Part shown: positions 1 through 9,371 of the stretch, piece by piece
Position numbering within the stretch: the first letter of the stretch is position 1
How the letters are laid out: each line of letters begins with the position of its first letter
Origin: Thalassotalea crassostreae
GTDB taxonomy: Bacteria > Pseudomonadota > Gammaproteobacteria > Enterobacterales > Alteromonadaceae
Direction of reading: 5' to 3'
NCBI RefSeq assembly: GCF_001831495.1
Contig: NZ_CP017689.1
Span: forward strand, 434,001 to 498,000
DNA: 64,000 bases
Position numbers and translations under genes: made by a program
The notes under the pieces: generated by a model
What the model was told of the DNA's origin: nothing
What the model saw: the letters and a program-made list of their open reading frames with translations, nothing else
The model's database searches: none

Positions 1-920
1 CCCATTTGTGACATCGGATAATTATCTTTAAATGGCGTATCGTTTATATCGTCTTTTTTAATATTTGGTAGTTGCAATGAGTCAAGCGGAAACATATCAA
101 AGAAGCGTTTAGGTGCATACAGTGGCGTGTGTGGCCTGACAAAACCTACGCCCATAAAAAATGGCTTGTCGTTTTCATTTTGTTCAAGCTGTTTTAATTT
201 ATTACTCGCCCAAATTGCATGTTGCTCGTCCGGCAGGCGGTCACGATCATTCTCATTAACATATCGAAACGGAGCGAATGGATAGCCCCAACCAGCAGCA
301 TGTTTGATTTTGGCATTTTTATCCAAATTAAACTTTGGTACGTCGGTTAACGGCGCGAACGAACCATCAACAATATTAATGCTTCTAAAAGGCTCGGGTA
401 CAGAAGGGTGGCCAACGATTTTGTTACCGTTAAATGCATGCGGACCATAGTTTATTCGTTCTTGTACGCCCCATTCATCCCAATATTTTAGTTTGTTATG
501 GTGCAATAATTTACCGGTACCAAACATTTGATAACCGTTTTCTCTAAACAATTCCAAAAAGGTTTTATTGTGTTTAACCACGTGTTGCTGGTCTAAGCGG
601 GTCCAGCCAAAGTCTTTTGATTGGTGAGGGTAAACGCCGGTAAACAAACTACTGCGAGATGGTGAGCAAACAGGGACGTTAGTGTGGGCGTTGGAAAACT
701 GCACTGATTGTGCAGCTAATGCATCAATGTTAGGTGTTTTACTTTGCGGGTGACCACCAAAAGTGCCTAAATAATCGTTCAGATCATCGACAATAATGAA
801 CAACACGTTCGGCTGTTTTTTATCAACCTGGGTATCCTCATCTTTTGCTTGAGCTTGTGCACTTACTGTAAAAAACAAACTAACGAGTAGGCTGCGCTTG
901 ATGATATTGGTGATCTTCAT
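1..920 (-). CDS. Secreted sulfatase, S1 family (3' end outside window)
   Basis: Predicted periplasmic or exported arylsulfatase-type enzyme removing sulfate esters, probably from an algal polysaccharide. I translated about 306 codons from an ATG whose complement is at 918-920; the reading frame runs off the left edge, so the C-terminus is missing. The N-terminus is a short signal peptide (about residues 1-23). The metal-binding VDD is at about 44-46 and the formylglycine signature C-S-P-S-R at about 85-89, whose Cys is the residue converted to formylglycine in this family. The motif RPHTPLYAP also matches the two neighbouring sulfatases. It lies 8 bp downstream of the next sulfatase on the same strand and is closely similar to it, so the pair looks like a tandem duplication in one operon. 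Iduronate-2-sulfatase-like subfamily is my guess; the substrate is not readable from sequence. Confidence 0.9.
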   Translation of the reverse strand, partial: MKITNIIKRSLLVSLFFTVSAQAQAKDEDTQVDKKQPNVLFIIVDDLNDYLGTFGGHPQSKTPNIDALAAQSVQFSNAHTNVPVCSPSRSSLFTGVYPHQSKDFGWTRLDQQHVVKHNKTFLELFRENGYQMFGTGKLLHHNKLKYWDEWGVQERINYGPHAFNGNKIVGHPSVPEPFRSINIVDGSFAPLTDVPKFNLDKNAKIKHAAGWGYPFAPFRYVNENDRDRLPDEQHAIWASNKLKQLEQNENDKPFFMGVGFVRPHTPLYAPKRFFDMFPLDSLQLPNIKKDDINDTPFKDNYPMSQM

Positions 921-928
921 TTGTGCTC

Positions 929-2524
929 CTACAGTTGTTGACCAATGATGGCACTAACTTCATTTTTCAGCGTTTTTATTGTGTGTTGATATTGCTTGTT
1001 CGCGGCTAAATTTTTCCATTCATGTGGATCGCTGTCATGATCATAAAGTTCTTCCTGACCATTTGAGTAACGAATATAGCGGTACTGTTTGGTACGGTAG
1101 GAGTAATTTTGCTTTGCTACACTTTTTTCTTTGCCGCTGTTTGCATAATTACCGACAACCGTTAATGCGCCATTCGGTCCTTGCCAGTTTTGCGTGGCCG
1201 GATCTTCAATAAATGGACGCAAACTAAAACCACCTAATTTACCGCCTTTGTTATTATTTCTGTGATCGCCCTTTAACTGACCGTAATCAACTAATGTTGG
1301 AAAAATATCGATCAGTGATACTGGTTGTTCAACGGTCGCTTGGCTAATTAGACTGTTCGCCGGACGGATAATAAGTGGGATGCGAGCGCTTTCTTCCCAT
1401 GGTGAATTTTTGAAAATGTAGTCTTTCTCACCCATTTGCCAGCCATGATCGCTAGTAAATACAATCATAGTATTTTTATTTAACTGTGGGTGGTCTGCTA
1501 AAGCGTCCATAACCACACCGACTTGTTCATCCATAAAAGTGATACAGGCAAGATAGGCTTGTAAGTATATCTTCATTGCCTTTTCTCTATTACCATCATA
1601 AGAAGCGAGTAGTGTTCTGTAGTACTTTAATCCTTTACCGTTATCAGGGAAGTTTTCAGCAAAGTAAGTATCATCTTTGTCATTTTTTATCCAAGGCGCT
1701 AATTCGATTGTTTCGAGTGGGTACATATCAAAGAAACGATCCGGTGCATAAAGTGGGGTATGCGGGCGAACAAATCCTACACCCATAAAAAATGGCTGAT
1801 TAGTTGGCTTTTTCGCTAACTCAGAAAATTTTGTTTTCGCCCATTGCGCGTGTGCTTCATCGGGTAATAAATCTCTGTCGGTTTCACTGGCATAACGAAA
1901 TGGCACTTTAGTCCAGCCATTTACCCAACCTGGCTCACCTTTAATACCAGGCGAAACGCCGCCTTCAGATAGGCGACCAAATGAACCATCAATGGCGCCA
2001 ATATCTCTAAACGGCGCAGGCACATTTTTCGTCGCAGTGAGTTTTTCACCGTCAAAAATTGTTGGTCCATAGTTATGCTTAACATTATTACCCCATTCTT
2101 GCCATTCTGGGGTTTTATTGCCATGCATTAACTTACCCGTACCTAAGGTGTAGTAGCCGTTATCATTAAACATCTCCATTATGGTTTTATTGTGTTTTAA
2201 AACAGGATGTTTATATTTTGCCGTCCAAGCAAAGTCTTTCGAATCATGAGGATAAACACCTGTGAATAAACTGTTGCGTGAAGGCTGACATACTGGAGTG
2301 TTAGTTTGCATATTGGTAAATCGAATACCGCTTTTAGCAAGCTTATCAATATTTGGGGTTTTAACTTGTGGATGGCCACCAAAAACACCTTGGTAGTCAT
2401 TTAAATCATCGACAACAATTAATATGACATTGGGTTGAGAAGTCTGGTCACTTTTGTCTGTCTCTGCTAGAGCATTACCTGTAAATACTGCTAAGGTAAA
2501 TAACCCTATAAAAAGCTGTTTCAT
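929..2524 (-). CDS. Secreted sulfatase, S1 family
   Basis: Complete 531-residue formylglycine-dependent sulfatase. A signal peptide covers about residues 1-20 (cleavage near NALA-ET). The metal ligands DD are at about 39-40, the catalytic signature is C79-Q-P-S-R83, and the conserved SDHGWQMGEK block lies in the second half. This places it in the S1 (arylsulfatase/iduronate-2-sulfatase-like) superfamily, where the Cys is oxidised to formylglycine by a maturase not seen in this window. It is the first gene of a two-sulfatase unit and is divergent from the beta-propeller gene, with about 150 bp between them that must hold both promoters. The likely role is desulfation of a sulfated polysaccharide, inferred from neighbouring sulfatases and galactose genes. 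Exact subfamily and substrate are unknown. Confidence 0.93.
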   Translation of the reverse strand: MKQLFIGLFTLAVFTGNALAETDKSDQTSQPNVILIVVDDLNDYQGVFGGHPQVKTPNIDKLAKSGIRFTNMQTNTPVCQPSRNSLFTGVYPHDSKDFAWTAKYKHPVLKHNKTIMEMFNDNGYYTLGTGKLMHGNKTPEWQEWGNNVKHNYGPTIFDGEKLTATKNVPAPFRDIGAIDGSFGRLSEGGVSPGIKGEPGWVNGWTKVPFRYASETDRDLLPDEAHAQWAKTKFSELAKKPTNQPFFMGVGFVRPHTPLYAPDRFFDMYPLETIELAPWIKNDKDDTYFAENFPDNGKGLKYYRTLLASYDGNREKAMKIYLQAYLACITFMDEQVGVVMDALADHPQLNKNTMIVFTSDHGWQMGEKDYIFKNSPWEESARIPLIIRPANSLISQATVEQPVSLIDIFPTLVDYGQLKGDHRNNNKGGKLGGFSLRPFIEDPATQNWQGPNGALTVVGNYANSGKEKSVAKQNYSYRTKQYRYIRYSNGQEELYDHDSDPHEWKNLAANKQYQHTIKTLKNEVSAIIGQQL

Positions 2525-2631
2525 GGTTAATCCAAATATTATTGTTATCGTTTTGATTTTTATGTGATATTTATAATTATTCTGTAATTGGCTTTATGTT
2601 GATTTGGTATAGCCAACTTAATTACAATTAG

Positions 2632-2670
2632 TATAATCCTTATATTTTAATATATATCATACAAAATAAG
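2632..2670 (+). promoter_or_regulatory. Putative promoter/operator upstream of the beta-propeller gene
   Basis: A TATAAT hexamer is at 2632-2637. The string ATATATATCATAC at 2650-2662, followed by AAAATAAG, closely matches GTATTTATCATAC at 7266-7278 upstream of galE, which is also followed by AAATAAG. The galE copy is an interrupted palindrome (GTAT-N5-ATAC). A shared regulator of the sulfatase and gal genes is an inference; no regulator gene lies nearby. Confidence 0.35.
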
Positions 2671-2677
2671 ATTGATA

Positions 2678-3802
2678 ATGAAAAGCAATGTATTCACAAA
2701 CATTTTACATCTAGTTGCAATAGCAAAAAGCTACTTGTTTATTGCAATGATGGTTTTATTGCCTTCTCAAGCTATGGCGCAGGAGTTGTTATATTTATCG
2801 GCAGGAGATGCGATTCATATAAAAAAGATTGATCCTCAATCCGGCCTTTTAGATGACGTGCAAAGTGTTAAGTTAAAAGGAGTATCATCTTTTACCTTTT
2901 CCCAGAATAAACAATTTCTTTACGCTCAGGCGAGAATCGATGGAAATCGTAAAAAGCCATCCATTGCAACGTTTAAAGTAGCTGGGGACGGACGGCTTAC
3001 CTTAGTAGATAACGCATTAGTGAGCGGTAAAACAACGGAGTTAAATACCGACCATAGCGATGGCTATCTTGCCGGCGCAAGCTACGGCAAAGGAATAGCT
3101 TCCGTTTGGAAATTAGAAGATAGTGTTTATAAAGGTGAGTTAGTGCAGGAGATAGCATTAGAGAAAAAAGCGCATGCGGTGCGATTTAGCCCGAATAACA
3201 AAGTATTGTATGTACCTGCAACCGCACCAAATAAGATATTCCAATTAGCCTTTGACGAAACTAATGGCAAAGTTAGCATGCTTGAATCTGCCATCGGACC
3301 TAAACACGGTGCTATGCAGCCGAGACATTTAATCTTTCATCCGTTATTGAATATTGCTTATTCAACCCAAGAAAGAATCAAACCAGGTGTTGCTGTTTGG
3401 ACAGTGGATGCTAATACTGGCAATCTTGAAGTGATTCAAGCGTTGACCAATAGTGAAGATACTAGCGGTCGAATCACCAATGCCGATTTACATATGTCAG
3501 CGGATAATAAGTTTCTCTATATATCTACTCGTGACAAAGAGGCCAAACTTGATCGAATTACGGTCTATAAAATCAATGCAAATGATGGACGTTTAACCTT
3601 GATAAACGAGCATAAAAGCGAATATTTTCCTCGTTCATTTACCATAAATAAAACCGATGAATTTATTTATGTTGCAGGTCAAAAGGGCAATACCCTTGGT
3701 CTTTATAAGCGAAATAAAGACACAGGGGAGTTAACTAAAGTACATCAATACCAAACCGGTGATAATCCGATTTGGGTTGAGACTTTAATGTTAAAAAAAT
3801 AG
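2678..3802 (+). CDS. Secreted beta-propeller protein, lactonase (6-phosphogluconolactonase-like) family
   Basis: About 374 residues, starting at the ATG 6 bp inside a longer TTG-initiated frame. The first 35 residues form a signal peptide ending around AMA-QE. The rest has repeated blades with motifs such as FSPNNKVLYVP, FHPLLNIAYS and MSADNKFLYIS, typical of the seven-bladed YkgB/lactonase (PF10282-type) fold. Family members hydrolyse lactones or act as periplasmic binding propellers; here the function is not proven. Its position between divergent and convergent sulfatases suggests a role in oxidised or anhydro-sugar processing, which is inference. It converges with the next sulfatase with only 47 bp between stop codons. 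No clear Shine-Dalgarno sequence precedes the start. Confidence 0.75.
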   Translation: MKSNVFTNILHLVAIAKSYLFIAMMVLLPSQAMAQELLYLSAGDAIHIKKIDPQSGLLDDVQSVKLKGVSSFTFSQNKQFLYAQARIDGNRKKPSIATFKVAGDGRLTLVDNALVSGKTTELNTDHSDGYLAGASYGKGIASVWKLEDSVYKGELVQEIALEKKAHAVRFSPNNKVLYVPATAPNKIFQLAFDETNGKVSMLESAIGPKHGAMQPRHLIFHPLLNIAYSTQERIKPGVAVWTVDANTGNLEVIQALTNSEDTSGRITNADLHMSADNKFLYISTRDKEAKLDRITVYKINANDGRLTLINEHKSEYFPRSFTINKTDEFIYVAGQKGNTLGLYKRNKDTGELTKVHQYQTGDNPIWVETLMLKK

Positions 3803-3849
3803 CGGCAAATAAGGTTTAATAGTGTGGCAATAGCTTGTCTTTAGCGTTT

Positions 3850-5421
3850 CTATTTGGCATTTTTGGTGAGCTGTAAAAGCTTAGATTTTAATTCCGCTTT
3901 AATATTTGCGTATTCTTTATTGTCAGCCAAATTGGTTATTTCATTTGGATCGACTTTATTGTGATACAACTCTTCTTTATTGTTACCGTATAAAATATAG
4001 CGCCAGTTTTCGCTTCTAATGGCAAAGTTCTTCATGCCATTTTTTCCCCATAACCTTACAACGGTTAATGCGTATCTTTCGGCGTTATCATCGCCATCAA
4101 TTATTGGCTTTAATGACGTACCACTAATTAGCGCCCCCTTATCATTTTTACGGTTGTCACCTTTAATATTGGCGAAGTCCATAAAGGTGGGGTATAAATC
4201 TACTAAGCTAACTGGCTGGTTTATACGCTGTTGTTTATCACTGCGAGGATCAAATATAATGAGTGGAATACGAGTCGAACGTTCCCACAAGTTATTTTTG
4301 AATAAATTATTTTTCTCTCCTAAGTTGTAACCGTGATCACTGGTTAAAACCACTATGGTATTGTCTTTATAAATGCTGTTGTCTAACGCAGTTAAGACTT
4401 TACCTACTTGCTCATCCATAAAGCTGATACTGGCCATATAGGCTTGGTAATAGGTTTTTAACGCAATTTCTTTGTTCGGATACGATGCCATTAGAGCGTT
4501 ATAGTGCTTACGGCCCAATGAAGTCTTTGGTGCATATATGCTCTCAAAGTGAGTATCGCTTTCATCATTTTCGACAAATTCTGGCAATACGATGTCTTTA
4601 ATCGGATACATGTCGAAAAACCTATCTGGCACCACAAGTGGGGTATGCGGGCGGATAAAGCCAACACTTAAGAAGAAGGGTTTATTTAGTTTGTCTTGTT
4701 CAAACTGCCTTAGTTTATCAACAGTCCATTGGGCGTACATTTCATCGGGCAATGGATCTCGATCAGTCTCAGAGATGTAATTAAATGGCTTTTTAAATCC
4801 GCCGTAATACCAGCCTTTGTAACCCGCTGTTTTTCCGTCAGGTTTTACCGTTGGTACGGTGGATAGCGGCGCAAAAGTAGAATCTAAAGGGCCTACATCG
4901 GTATTGTATGGAGCTGGAACATCAGGATGTTGAGTTACTTTTTTGCCATTAAATGCTAGTGGCGTGTAGTCTGGACGAATGCCAAATTCATCCCACGCGT
5001 TAGGCCATTGATGGTGGGTGAGTTTACCGGTTCCAGCGCTAAAATAACCATGGTGACTTAGTTGCTCCATAATCGTACGAGAATTAGCTAGTATCTCATT
5101 TTGACGCCAATTGCCAAATGCATATTGGCCCGATTCATGAGGTTGTATACCAGAAAACAAACTGGCTCGTGACGGGCTACACACTGGCGCATTTGAATGG
5201 GCGTTAGTAAATATGGTCGCCTGTTGTGCAAGCTTATCTATGTTTGGTGTTTTTACGCCCGTTGAGTTGTTCATAACTCCAACAAAGTCATTTAAGTCAT
5301 CGGCCATAATAAATAAAATATTTGCCGGCTCTTGTTGAGCGCTTTGAGCGCTTTGAGCACTTTGAGCAGATTGGGTGACTAATAAGATCGTAGTCACCGC
5401 TAGTTTAATTATTAGTTTCAT
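3850..5421 (-). CDS. Secreted sulfatase, S1 family (third copy)
   Basis: 523-residue S1 sulfatase with a signal peptide of about 17 residues, metal-binding DD at about 41-42 and signature C81-S-P-S-R85. The conserved RPHTPLVVPDRFFDMYP and TSDHGYNLGEK blocks are shared with the other two sulfatases here. Immediately after the signal peptide are four tandem Ser-Ala-Gln triplets (about residues 18-29), encoded by a 9-bp-periodic DNA repeat. It lies 20 bp downstream of the beta-helix gene on the same strand, so the two are probably cotranscribed. The role is inferred as removal of sulfate from a polysaccharide cleaved or bound by the neighbour. Stereochemistry and substrate cannot be told from sequence. 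Confidence 0.93.
   Translation of the reverse strand: MKLIIKLAVTTILLVTQSAQSAQSAQSAQQEPANILFIMADDLNDFVGVMNNSTGVKTPNIDKLAQQATIFTNAHSNAPVCSPSRASLFSGIQPHESGQYAFGNWRQNEILANSRTIMEQLSHHGYFSAGTGKLTHHQWPNAWDEFGIRPDYTPLAFNGKKVTQHPDVPAPYNTDVGPLDSTFAPLSTVPTVKPDGKTAGYKGWYYGGFKKPFNYISETDRDPLPDEMYAQWTVDKLRQFEQDKLNKPFFLSVGFIRPHTPLVVPDRFFDMYPIKDIVLPEFVENDESDTHFESIYAPKTSLGRKHYNALMASYPNKEIALKTYYQAYMASISFMDEQVGKVLTALDNSIYKDNTIVVLTSDHGYNLGEKNNLFKNNLWERSTRIPLIIFDPRSDKQQRINQPVSLVDLYPTFMDFANIKGDNRKNDKGALISGTSLKPIIDGDDNAERYALTVVRLWGKNGMKNFAIRSENWRYILYGNNKEELYHNKVDPNEITNLADNKEYANIKAELKSKLLQLTKNAK
5336..5370 (-). repeat. 9-bp tandem repeat coding for SAQ triplets
   Basis: The plus strand shows the unit GAGCGCTTT repeated about three to four times with one or two changes (third unit GAGCACTTT). 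It is in frame and lengthens the mature N-terminus of the sulfatase by Ser-Ala-Gln steps, so copy-number slippage would not break the gene. Confidence 0.75.
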
Positions 5422-5441
5422 TTTTTAACTAATCTCTTGGA

Positions 5442-7127
5442 TTACTCAGCTGTGCTAATTTCAATAGCGCCCATATCTGGCTTACCAACAATCGGATTGC
5501 CTAAGATATCATGGGCCATTTTGAAGCCCTTAAATAAGCCATCTTTGTCGCCTTCGATGAAAGGAATTTCAATACCTTTGTTGGCTACTAAGTCTTTATT
5601 TTGTGGAATGTAATCAGTAAGCGCAGCGCCACCAGGGTTGGCAAAGGTCACATCACCAATAATCGGCGCACTATCTTGTATCAAAATAGAATCTGGCCAA
5701 GTTGACTCTTTTAAGAAAATGTTATTAACGAAATTGACGTTTTTGATGTGGTTAATGCCTTTGGTTTCTGGTCGATATTGATCGCCTTTTACTGCTTTAC
5801 TTTTCCCCATAACATGGAAGATATTATTGGCAATCAATGCCCCTTTTGACATACGGGTGACTGCCATTTTACTTAAAATTTCTTCTTTAACGTAAATGGT
5901 GTTGTTATAGATATAACTGTTGAAAGGGCCACTGTGCTCTTTGCCTTTGCCAACAAAACCGCTAAACCAGAACGTTTTGCCTTCTTGAAAGGCGTTGTTT
6001 TTGCCTTTGATGCGGTGACCATCATTGATACTTACATTGTAGCGATAGGCATTATTGTAGTTATTACCCAAAATTTCGATAAAACCACCTGCGTTATTGG
6101 CGCTGATATTATACTGAATAATTATGTTGTCACAGTTAAAGTCAATGTGAAAACCGGCTGAATCAGCAGGCCCATTAGCATTTAGAAATTTGTTATATTC
6201 AATGAGTGCGTGTGAGGTACCCCATGTCCACATACCGCTGCCGCGGCCCCAGTGGCGAGTGTCTGATGTGCTGCCAGAATCTTTCACAATATTTAGATAA
6301 ACGTGAACATCCCTGCCACCACTCATTTGCATGCCAGGGCCGCCAATATCAAATACTTTGTTGTTACTTAGTACCACATTTTTTAGGCTGTCTTTAGGAC
6401 CGTTTAACTTGATACCTGTGTGCGAGACTTTAGTGACGACAGAGTTGTTGATAGTTAAGCCGTCAAATTTTCCGCCATTTCGTGCGAATGCTCTGATGCC
6501 CCAACCATAGCTTTCGGTACCATTGGCACTGCCTGTCTCCTTTTTAGAACGAACAATGCCGGGTTCGTTAAAATAAATATCTCGGATCAAAAGGTTATCT
6601 AAATTAATTCCTTGATAAGTACCCTTTCGATTTGCTTCTAAAAGCACACCAATTCGCATACTACCTGTAGGAGATTTTTCATAAGCTTTTTTTAGCCATT
6701 CTTTGATACCACCTGCATTTGCAGTAATAGCAAGGTTGCTAACTTGAACATGGCGAGAGTTTAAAATAGTTATGCCAGCGGCAAAACCCGCGGCATTGAT
6801 AATTGCACGTTTTCCTTTGTTGGTATCATCAGCATCGTAAGTACTTACAATAATTGGTTTATCGATGTTGCCGTTTAGATTTTTTAACGTTAACTGCCCC
6901 CACCAAGCTTTGCCGGAAGCAAACAATAATTTATCACCTGGCTTTAACTTCAATTTATTTACTTTGTTCAATGACTTAAATGCCTGTTCAGGTGATGTGC
7001 CATTGTTGGCGTCTTTACCCAAAGCAGGGTTAACGTAATAGTCTGTAGCGTTTGCTGACAAGCTGAAACTAAAGCTTGAAAAAGCTAAACTACACAACAA
7101 TAAAAGACGTACTGTTACTTTAATCAT
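5442..7127 (-). CDS. Secreted right-handed parallel beta-helix protein, possible polysaccharide-active enzyme
   Basis: About 561 residues from the favoured ATG (preceded by GAGAA at suitable spacing); a start 12 bp upstream is also open but lacks a ribosome-binding site. The N-terminus is a signal peptide. Next comes the block YYVNPALGKDANNGTSPEQA with KPGDKLLFASG, seen at the start of many secreted beta-helix proteins. After that are successive Asn-rich beta-helix rungs (NNSVVTKV, NNKVFDIG, YNKFLNAN, YNISANNAGG). Such proteins include polysaccharide lyases and glycoside hydrolases, but I see no motif that fixes a CAZy family. It is first in a unit with the downstream sulfatase and divergent from galE, which supports a role in sulfated glycan breakdown by context only. 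Confidence 0.72.
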   Translation of the reverse strand: MIKVTVRLLLLCSLAFSSFSFSLSANATDYYVNPALGKDANNGTSPEQAFKSLNKVNKLKLKPGDKLLFASGKAWWGQLTLKNLNGNIDKPIIVSTYDADDTNKGKRAIINAAGFAAGITILNSRHVQVSNLAITANAGGIKEWLKKAYEKSPTGSMRIGVLLEANRKGTYQGINLDNLLIRDIYFNEPGIVRSKKETGSANGTESYGWGIRAFARNGGKFDGLTINNSVVTKVSHTGIKLNGPKDSLKNVVLSNNKVFDIGGPGMQMSGGRDVHVYLNIVKDSGSTSDTRHWGRGSGMWTWGTSHALIEYNKFLNANGPADSAGFHIDFNCDNIIIQYNISANNAGGFIEILGNNYNNAYRYNVSINDGHRIKGKNNAFQEGKTFWFSGFVGKGKEHSGPFNSYIYNNTIYVKEEILSKMAVTRMSKGALIANNIFHVMGKSKAVKGDQYRPETKGINHIKNVNFVNNIFLKESTWPDSILIQDSAPIIGDVTFANPGGAALTDYIPQNKDLVANKGIEIPFIEGDKDGLFKGFKMAHDILGNPIVGKPDMGAIEISTAE

Positions 7128-7200
7128 TTTTATTCTCATCGAAAGTATTTATGGAAAGTATTGCTTATTGAGTCTATTCATTAAGGTCTTTCTAATCAAG

Positions 7201-7300
7201 TTTAATATTATATATAATACAAAAACATGTTAAGATAGAAAAAGTGGTTGAAATAATCTTATATAGTATTTATCATACAAATAAGCGTTAATAATAAAAA
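7201..7300 (+). promoter_or_regulatory. Divergent promoter/operator region of galE and the beta-helix gene
   Basis: A symmetric AT tract (ATTATATATAAT) includes TATAAT at 7213-7218. The interrupted palindrome GTATTTATCATAC is at 7266-7278 and recurs in near-identical form before the beta-propeller gene. No convincing -35 element was found. Presumed to hold the galETK promoter and a regulator site. Confidence 0.4.
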
Positions 7301-7310
7301 GAGATTAAAA

Positions 7311-8318
7311 ATGAAGGTGCTAGTAGCAGGCGGACTAGGGTACATTGGCAGTCATACATGCTTAGCTTTAAGTAAAGCTGGTGTAATCCCTATTATTTAT
7401 GACAACTTGTCAAATGCCAGTATAAACGTACTAGAGCAATTAACACTGATAAGTGAGCATAATTTTACGTTTGTTGAAGGTGATATTCGTGATCAACAGC
7501 GTCTTGAAAAGGTGATGGTTGAACATGATATTCAAGCGGTATTTCATTTTGCTGCACTAAAGGCGGTTGGCGAGTCTTGTGAACAACCAAGGCGCTACTA
7601 TGATAATAATGTGTCGGGCAGCGTTGTTTTACTTGATGCGATGGCAAACGCAGGTGTTAAGAAAATCATCTTTAGCTCTTCTGCAACCGTATATGGTGAC
7701 CCACAATATTTGCCCTTAGATGAACTACATCCTATTTCTGCCACTAACCCATACGGCTGGACTAAAGTTATGGTTGAGCAAATTTTGCAAGATAATTGCC
7801 AAGCAGATAATGATAGTTTAGCGATATCTTTACGCTACTTTAATCCTGTTGGTGCTCACCCAAGTGGTCTATTAGGAGAAAGCCCTAACGGAATACCAAA
7901 TAATTTAATGCCTTTTATTGCCCAAACGGCAGTAGGGAAGAGGGAATTCGTAAGCGTTTATGGTAATGATTATGACACCCCAGATGGAACGGGTGTTAGA
8001 GACTATATCCATATTATGGATTTAGCGAAAGGACATGTAGATGCGTTTTTAAGTCACCAAAAAGATACAGGGTTCTTAGCCTATAATTTAGGCACCGGCC
8101 AAGGGTATTCCGTTTTAGATGTTATTACCGCGTTTGCTGAATCGGCAGGTAAAGAGGTTCCATATAAACTCGCGCCAAGACGCAGTGGTGATGTCGCTTG
8201 TAATTATGCGGATGCAAGTTTAGCAAAACAAAAATTGAACTGGCAAGCCACATTAGGTTTGTCTGATATGACTGAAGATACTTGGCGCTGGCAGTCAAAG
8301 TATCCACAAGGTTTATAA
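7311..8318 (+). CDS. galE: UDP-glucose 4-epimerase
   Basis: 335 residues, close to E. coli GalE (338). It interconverts UDP-galactose and UDP-glucose in the cytoplasm, the last step of the Leloir pathway. The Rossmann NAD motif GGLGYIGSH is at residues 7-15, FSSSATVYG at about 121-129 contains the catalytic Ser, and Y148-G-W-T-K152 is the catalytic YxxxK pair. The extended SDR epimerase C-terminal part contains GVRDYIHIMDLA. It is first in a three-gene operon with galT and galK, in the same order as the enterobacterial gal operon. The start ATG follows an AGAG ribosome site. Transcription is probably controlled from the palindromic region just upstream. Confidence 0.97.
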   Translation: MKVLVAGGLGYIGSHTCLALSKAGVIPIIYDNLSNASINVLEQLTLISEHNFTFVEGDIRDQQRLEKVMVEHDIQAVFHFAALKAVGESCEQPRRYYDNNVSGSVVLLDAMANAGVKKIIFSSSATVYGDPQYLPLDELHPISATNPYGWTKVMVEQILQDNCQADNDSLAISLRYFNPVGAHPSGLLGESPNGIPNNLMPFIAQTAVGKREFVSVYGNDYDTPDGTGVRDYIHIMDLAKGHVDAFLSHQKDTGFLAYNLGTGQGYSVLDVITAFAESAGKEVPYKLAPRRSGDVACNYADASLAKQKLNWQATLGLSDMTEDTWRWQSKYPQGL

Positions 8319-8332
8319 AACAGGAATTAAAA

Positions 8333-9370
8333 ATGAGTTCACTTGAATTTACCCATCGAAGAAAGAACCCTTTAACCGGTGATTGGGTATTGGTATCTCC
8401 ACATCGAAACAATAGACCTTGGTCTGGTGCAACGGAGGCGGATGCCGTAGAGCAATTACCAAGCTATGATGAAAACTGTCCATTATGTCCGGGTAATGAA
8501 CGTGCAAATGATACATCAAATCCCGAATATCAAGATACTTTTGTATTTGTAAACGATTTTGGTGCCTTAGTCAGTGATAATGACAACCAAGTAAACCAAG
8601 AATCACCTTCATTTATCCAAGCTGATGTAGCTCGTGGTGAATGTAGAGTCATTTGTTTTTCACCGGATCATTCAAAAACGCTGCCCGAATTATCAAACTC
8701 AGAAATCGAAGCGGTTATTGAAACTTGGCAAAGTAACTACAACGAATTATCTAAGCAATACGATTGTGTGCATGTGTTTGAAAACAAAGGCGCTATTATG
8801 GGCTGTTCGCAGCCGCATCCTCATGGCCAGATTTGGGCGCATGATCATATGTCTACTGAAATAGAGGTAGAGAATGAACATTTAGCGGCATATAAGAAAT
8901 CTGAAAATAGTAATTTATTTGCTGATTATATTAACTTTGAAAACGAACAGAAAGAGCGTGTTGTTTATAGTAATGAGCATTGGTTGGCAGTTGTACCATA
9001 TTGGGCAGCATGGCCGTTTGAAACACTCTTAATTGCGAAAGACGACGTACGCCATATGGGACAATTAAATGCAGAGCAAAAAGCATCTCTTGGTGATGCA
9101 TTAAAGCAATTAACGACTAAATACGACAACGTATTTAATTGTAGTTTTCCATACTCTATGGGATGGCACAGTGCACCTAGTAGTCTAGATGACGATAGTC
9201 ATTGGCGTTTACATGCACATTTTTATCCGCCGCTTTTACGTTCTGCAACCGTTAAAAAGCATATGGTTGGCTACGAAATGTTGGCTGAAAGCCAAAGAGA
9301 TTTAACCGCAGAAACAGCTGCAAATATTTTGCAAGAAGCAAGTAGTACACATTATAAGAAAGGACTTTAA
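8333..9370 (+). CDS. galT: Galactose-1-phosphate uridylyltransferase
   Basis: 345 residues, like E. coli GalT (348). It transfers UMP from UDP-glucose to galactose-1-phosphate, giving UDP-galactose. The zinc-site pair C49-P-L-C52 is present, and the active-site H162-P-H164-G-Q166 carries the histidine that is uridylylated. I chose the internal ATG (preceded by CAGGAA) rather than the longer frame that overlaps galE, because the protein then begins like known GalT. It starts 14 bp after galE and ends one base before the galK start codon, so the operon is tightly packed. Confidence 0.97.
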   Translation: MSSLEFTHRRKNPLTGDWVLVSPHRNNRPWSGATEADAVEQLPSYDENCPLCPGNERANDTSNPEYQDTFVFVNDFGALVSDNDNQVNQESPSFIQADVARGECRVICFSPDHSKTLPELSNSEIEAVIETWQSNYNELSKQYDCVHVFENKGAIMGCSQPHPHGQIWAHDHMSTEIEVENEHLAAYKKSENSNLFADYINFENEQKERVVYSNEHWLAVVPYWAAWPFETLLIAKDDVRHMGQLNAEQKASLGDALKQLTTKYDNVFNCSFPYSMGWHSAPSSLDDDSHWRLHAHFYPPLLRSATVKKHMVGYEMLAESQRDLTAETAANILQEASSTHYKKGL

Positions 9371-9371
9371 T

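Noticed and set aside
929..2524. The two left-most sulfatases as one frameshifted gene
   Set aside because: Each has its own signal peptide and full C-x-P-S-R motif, and the second is complete, so they are tandem paralogues.
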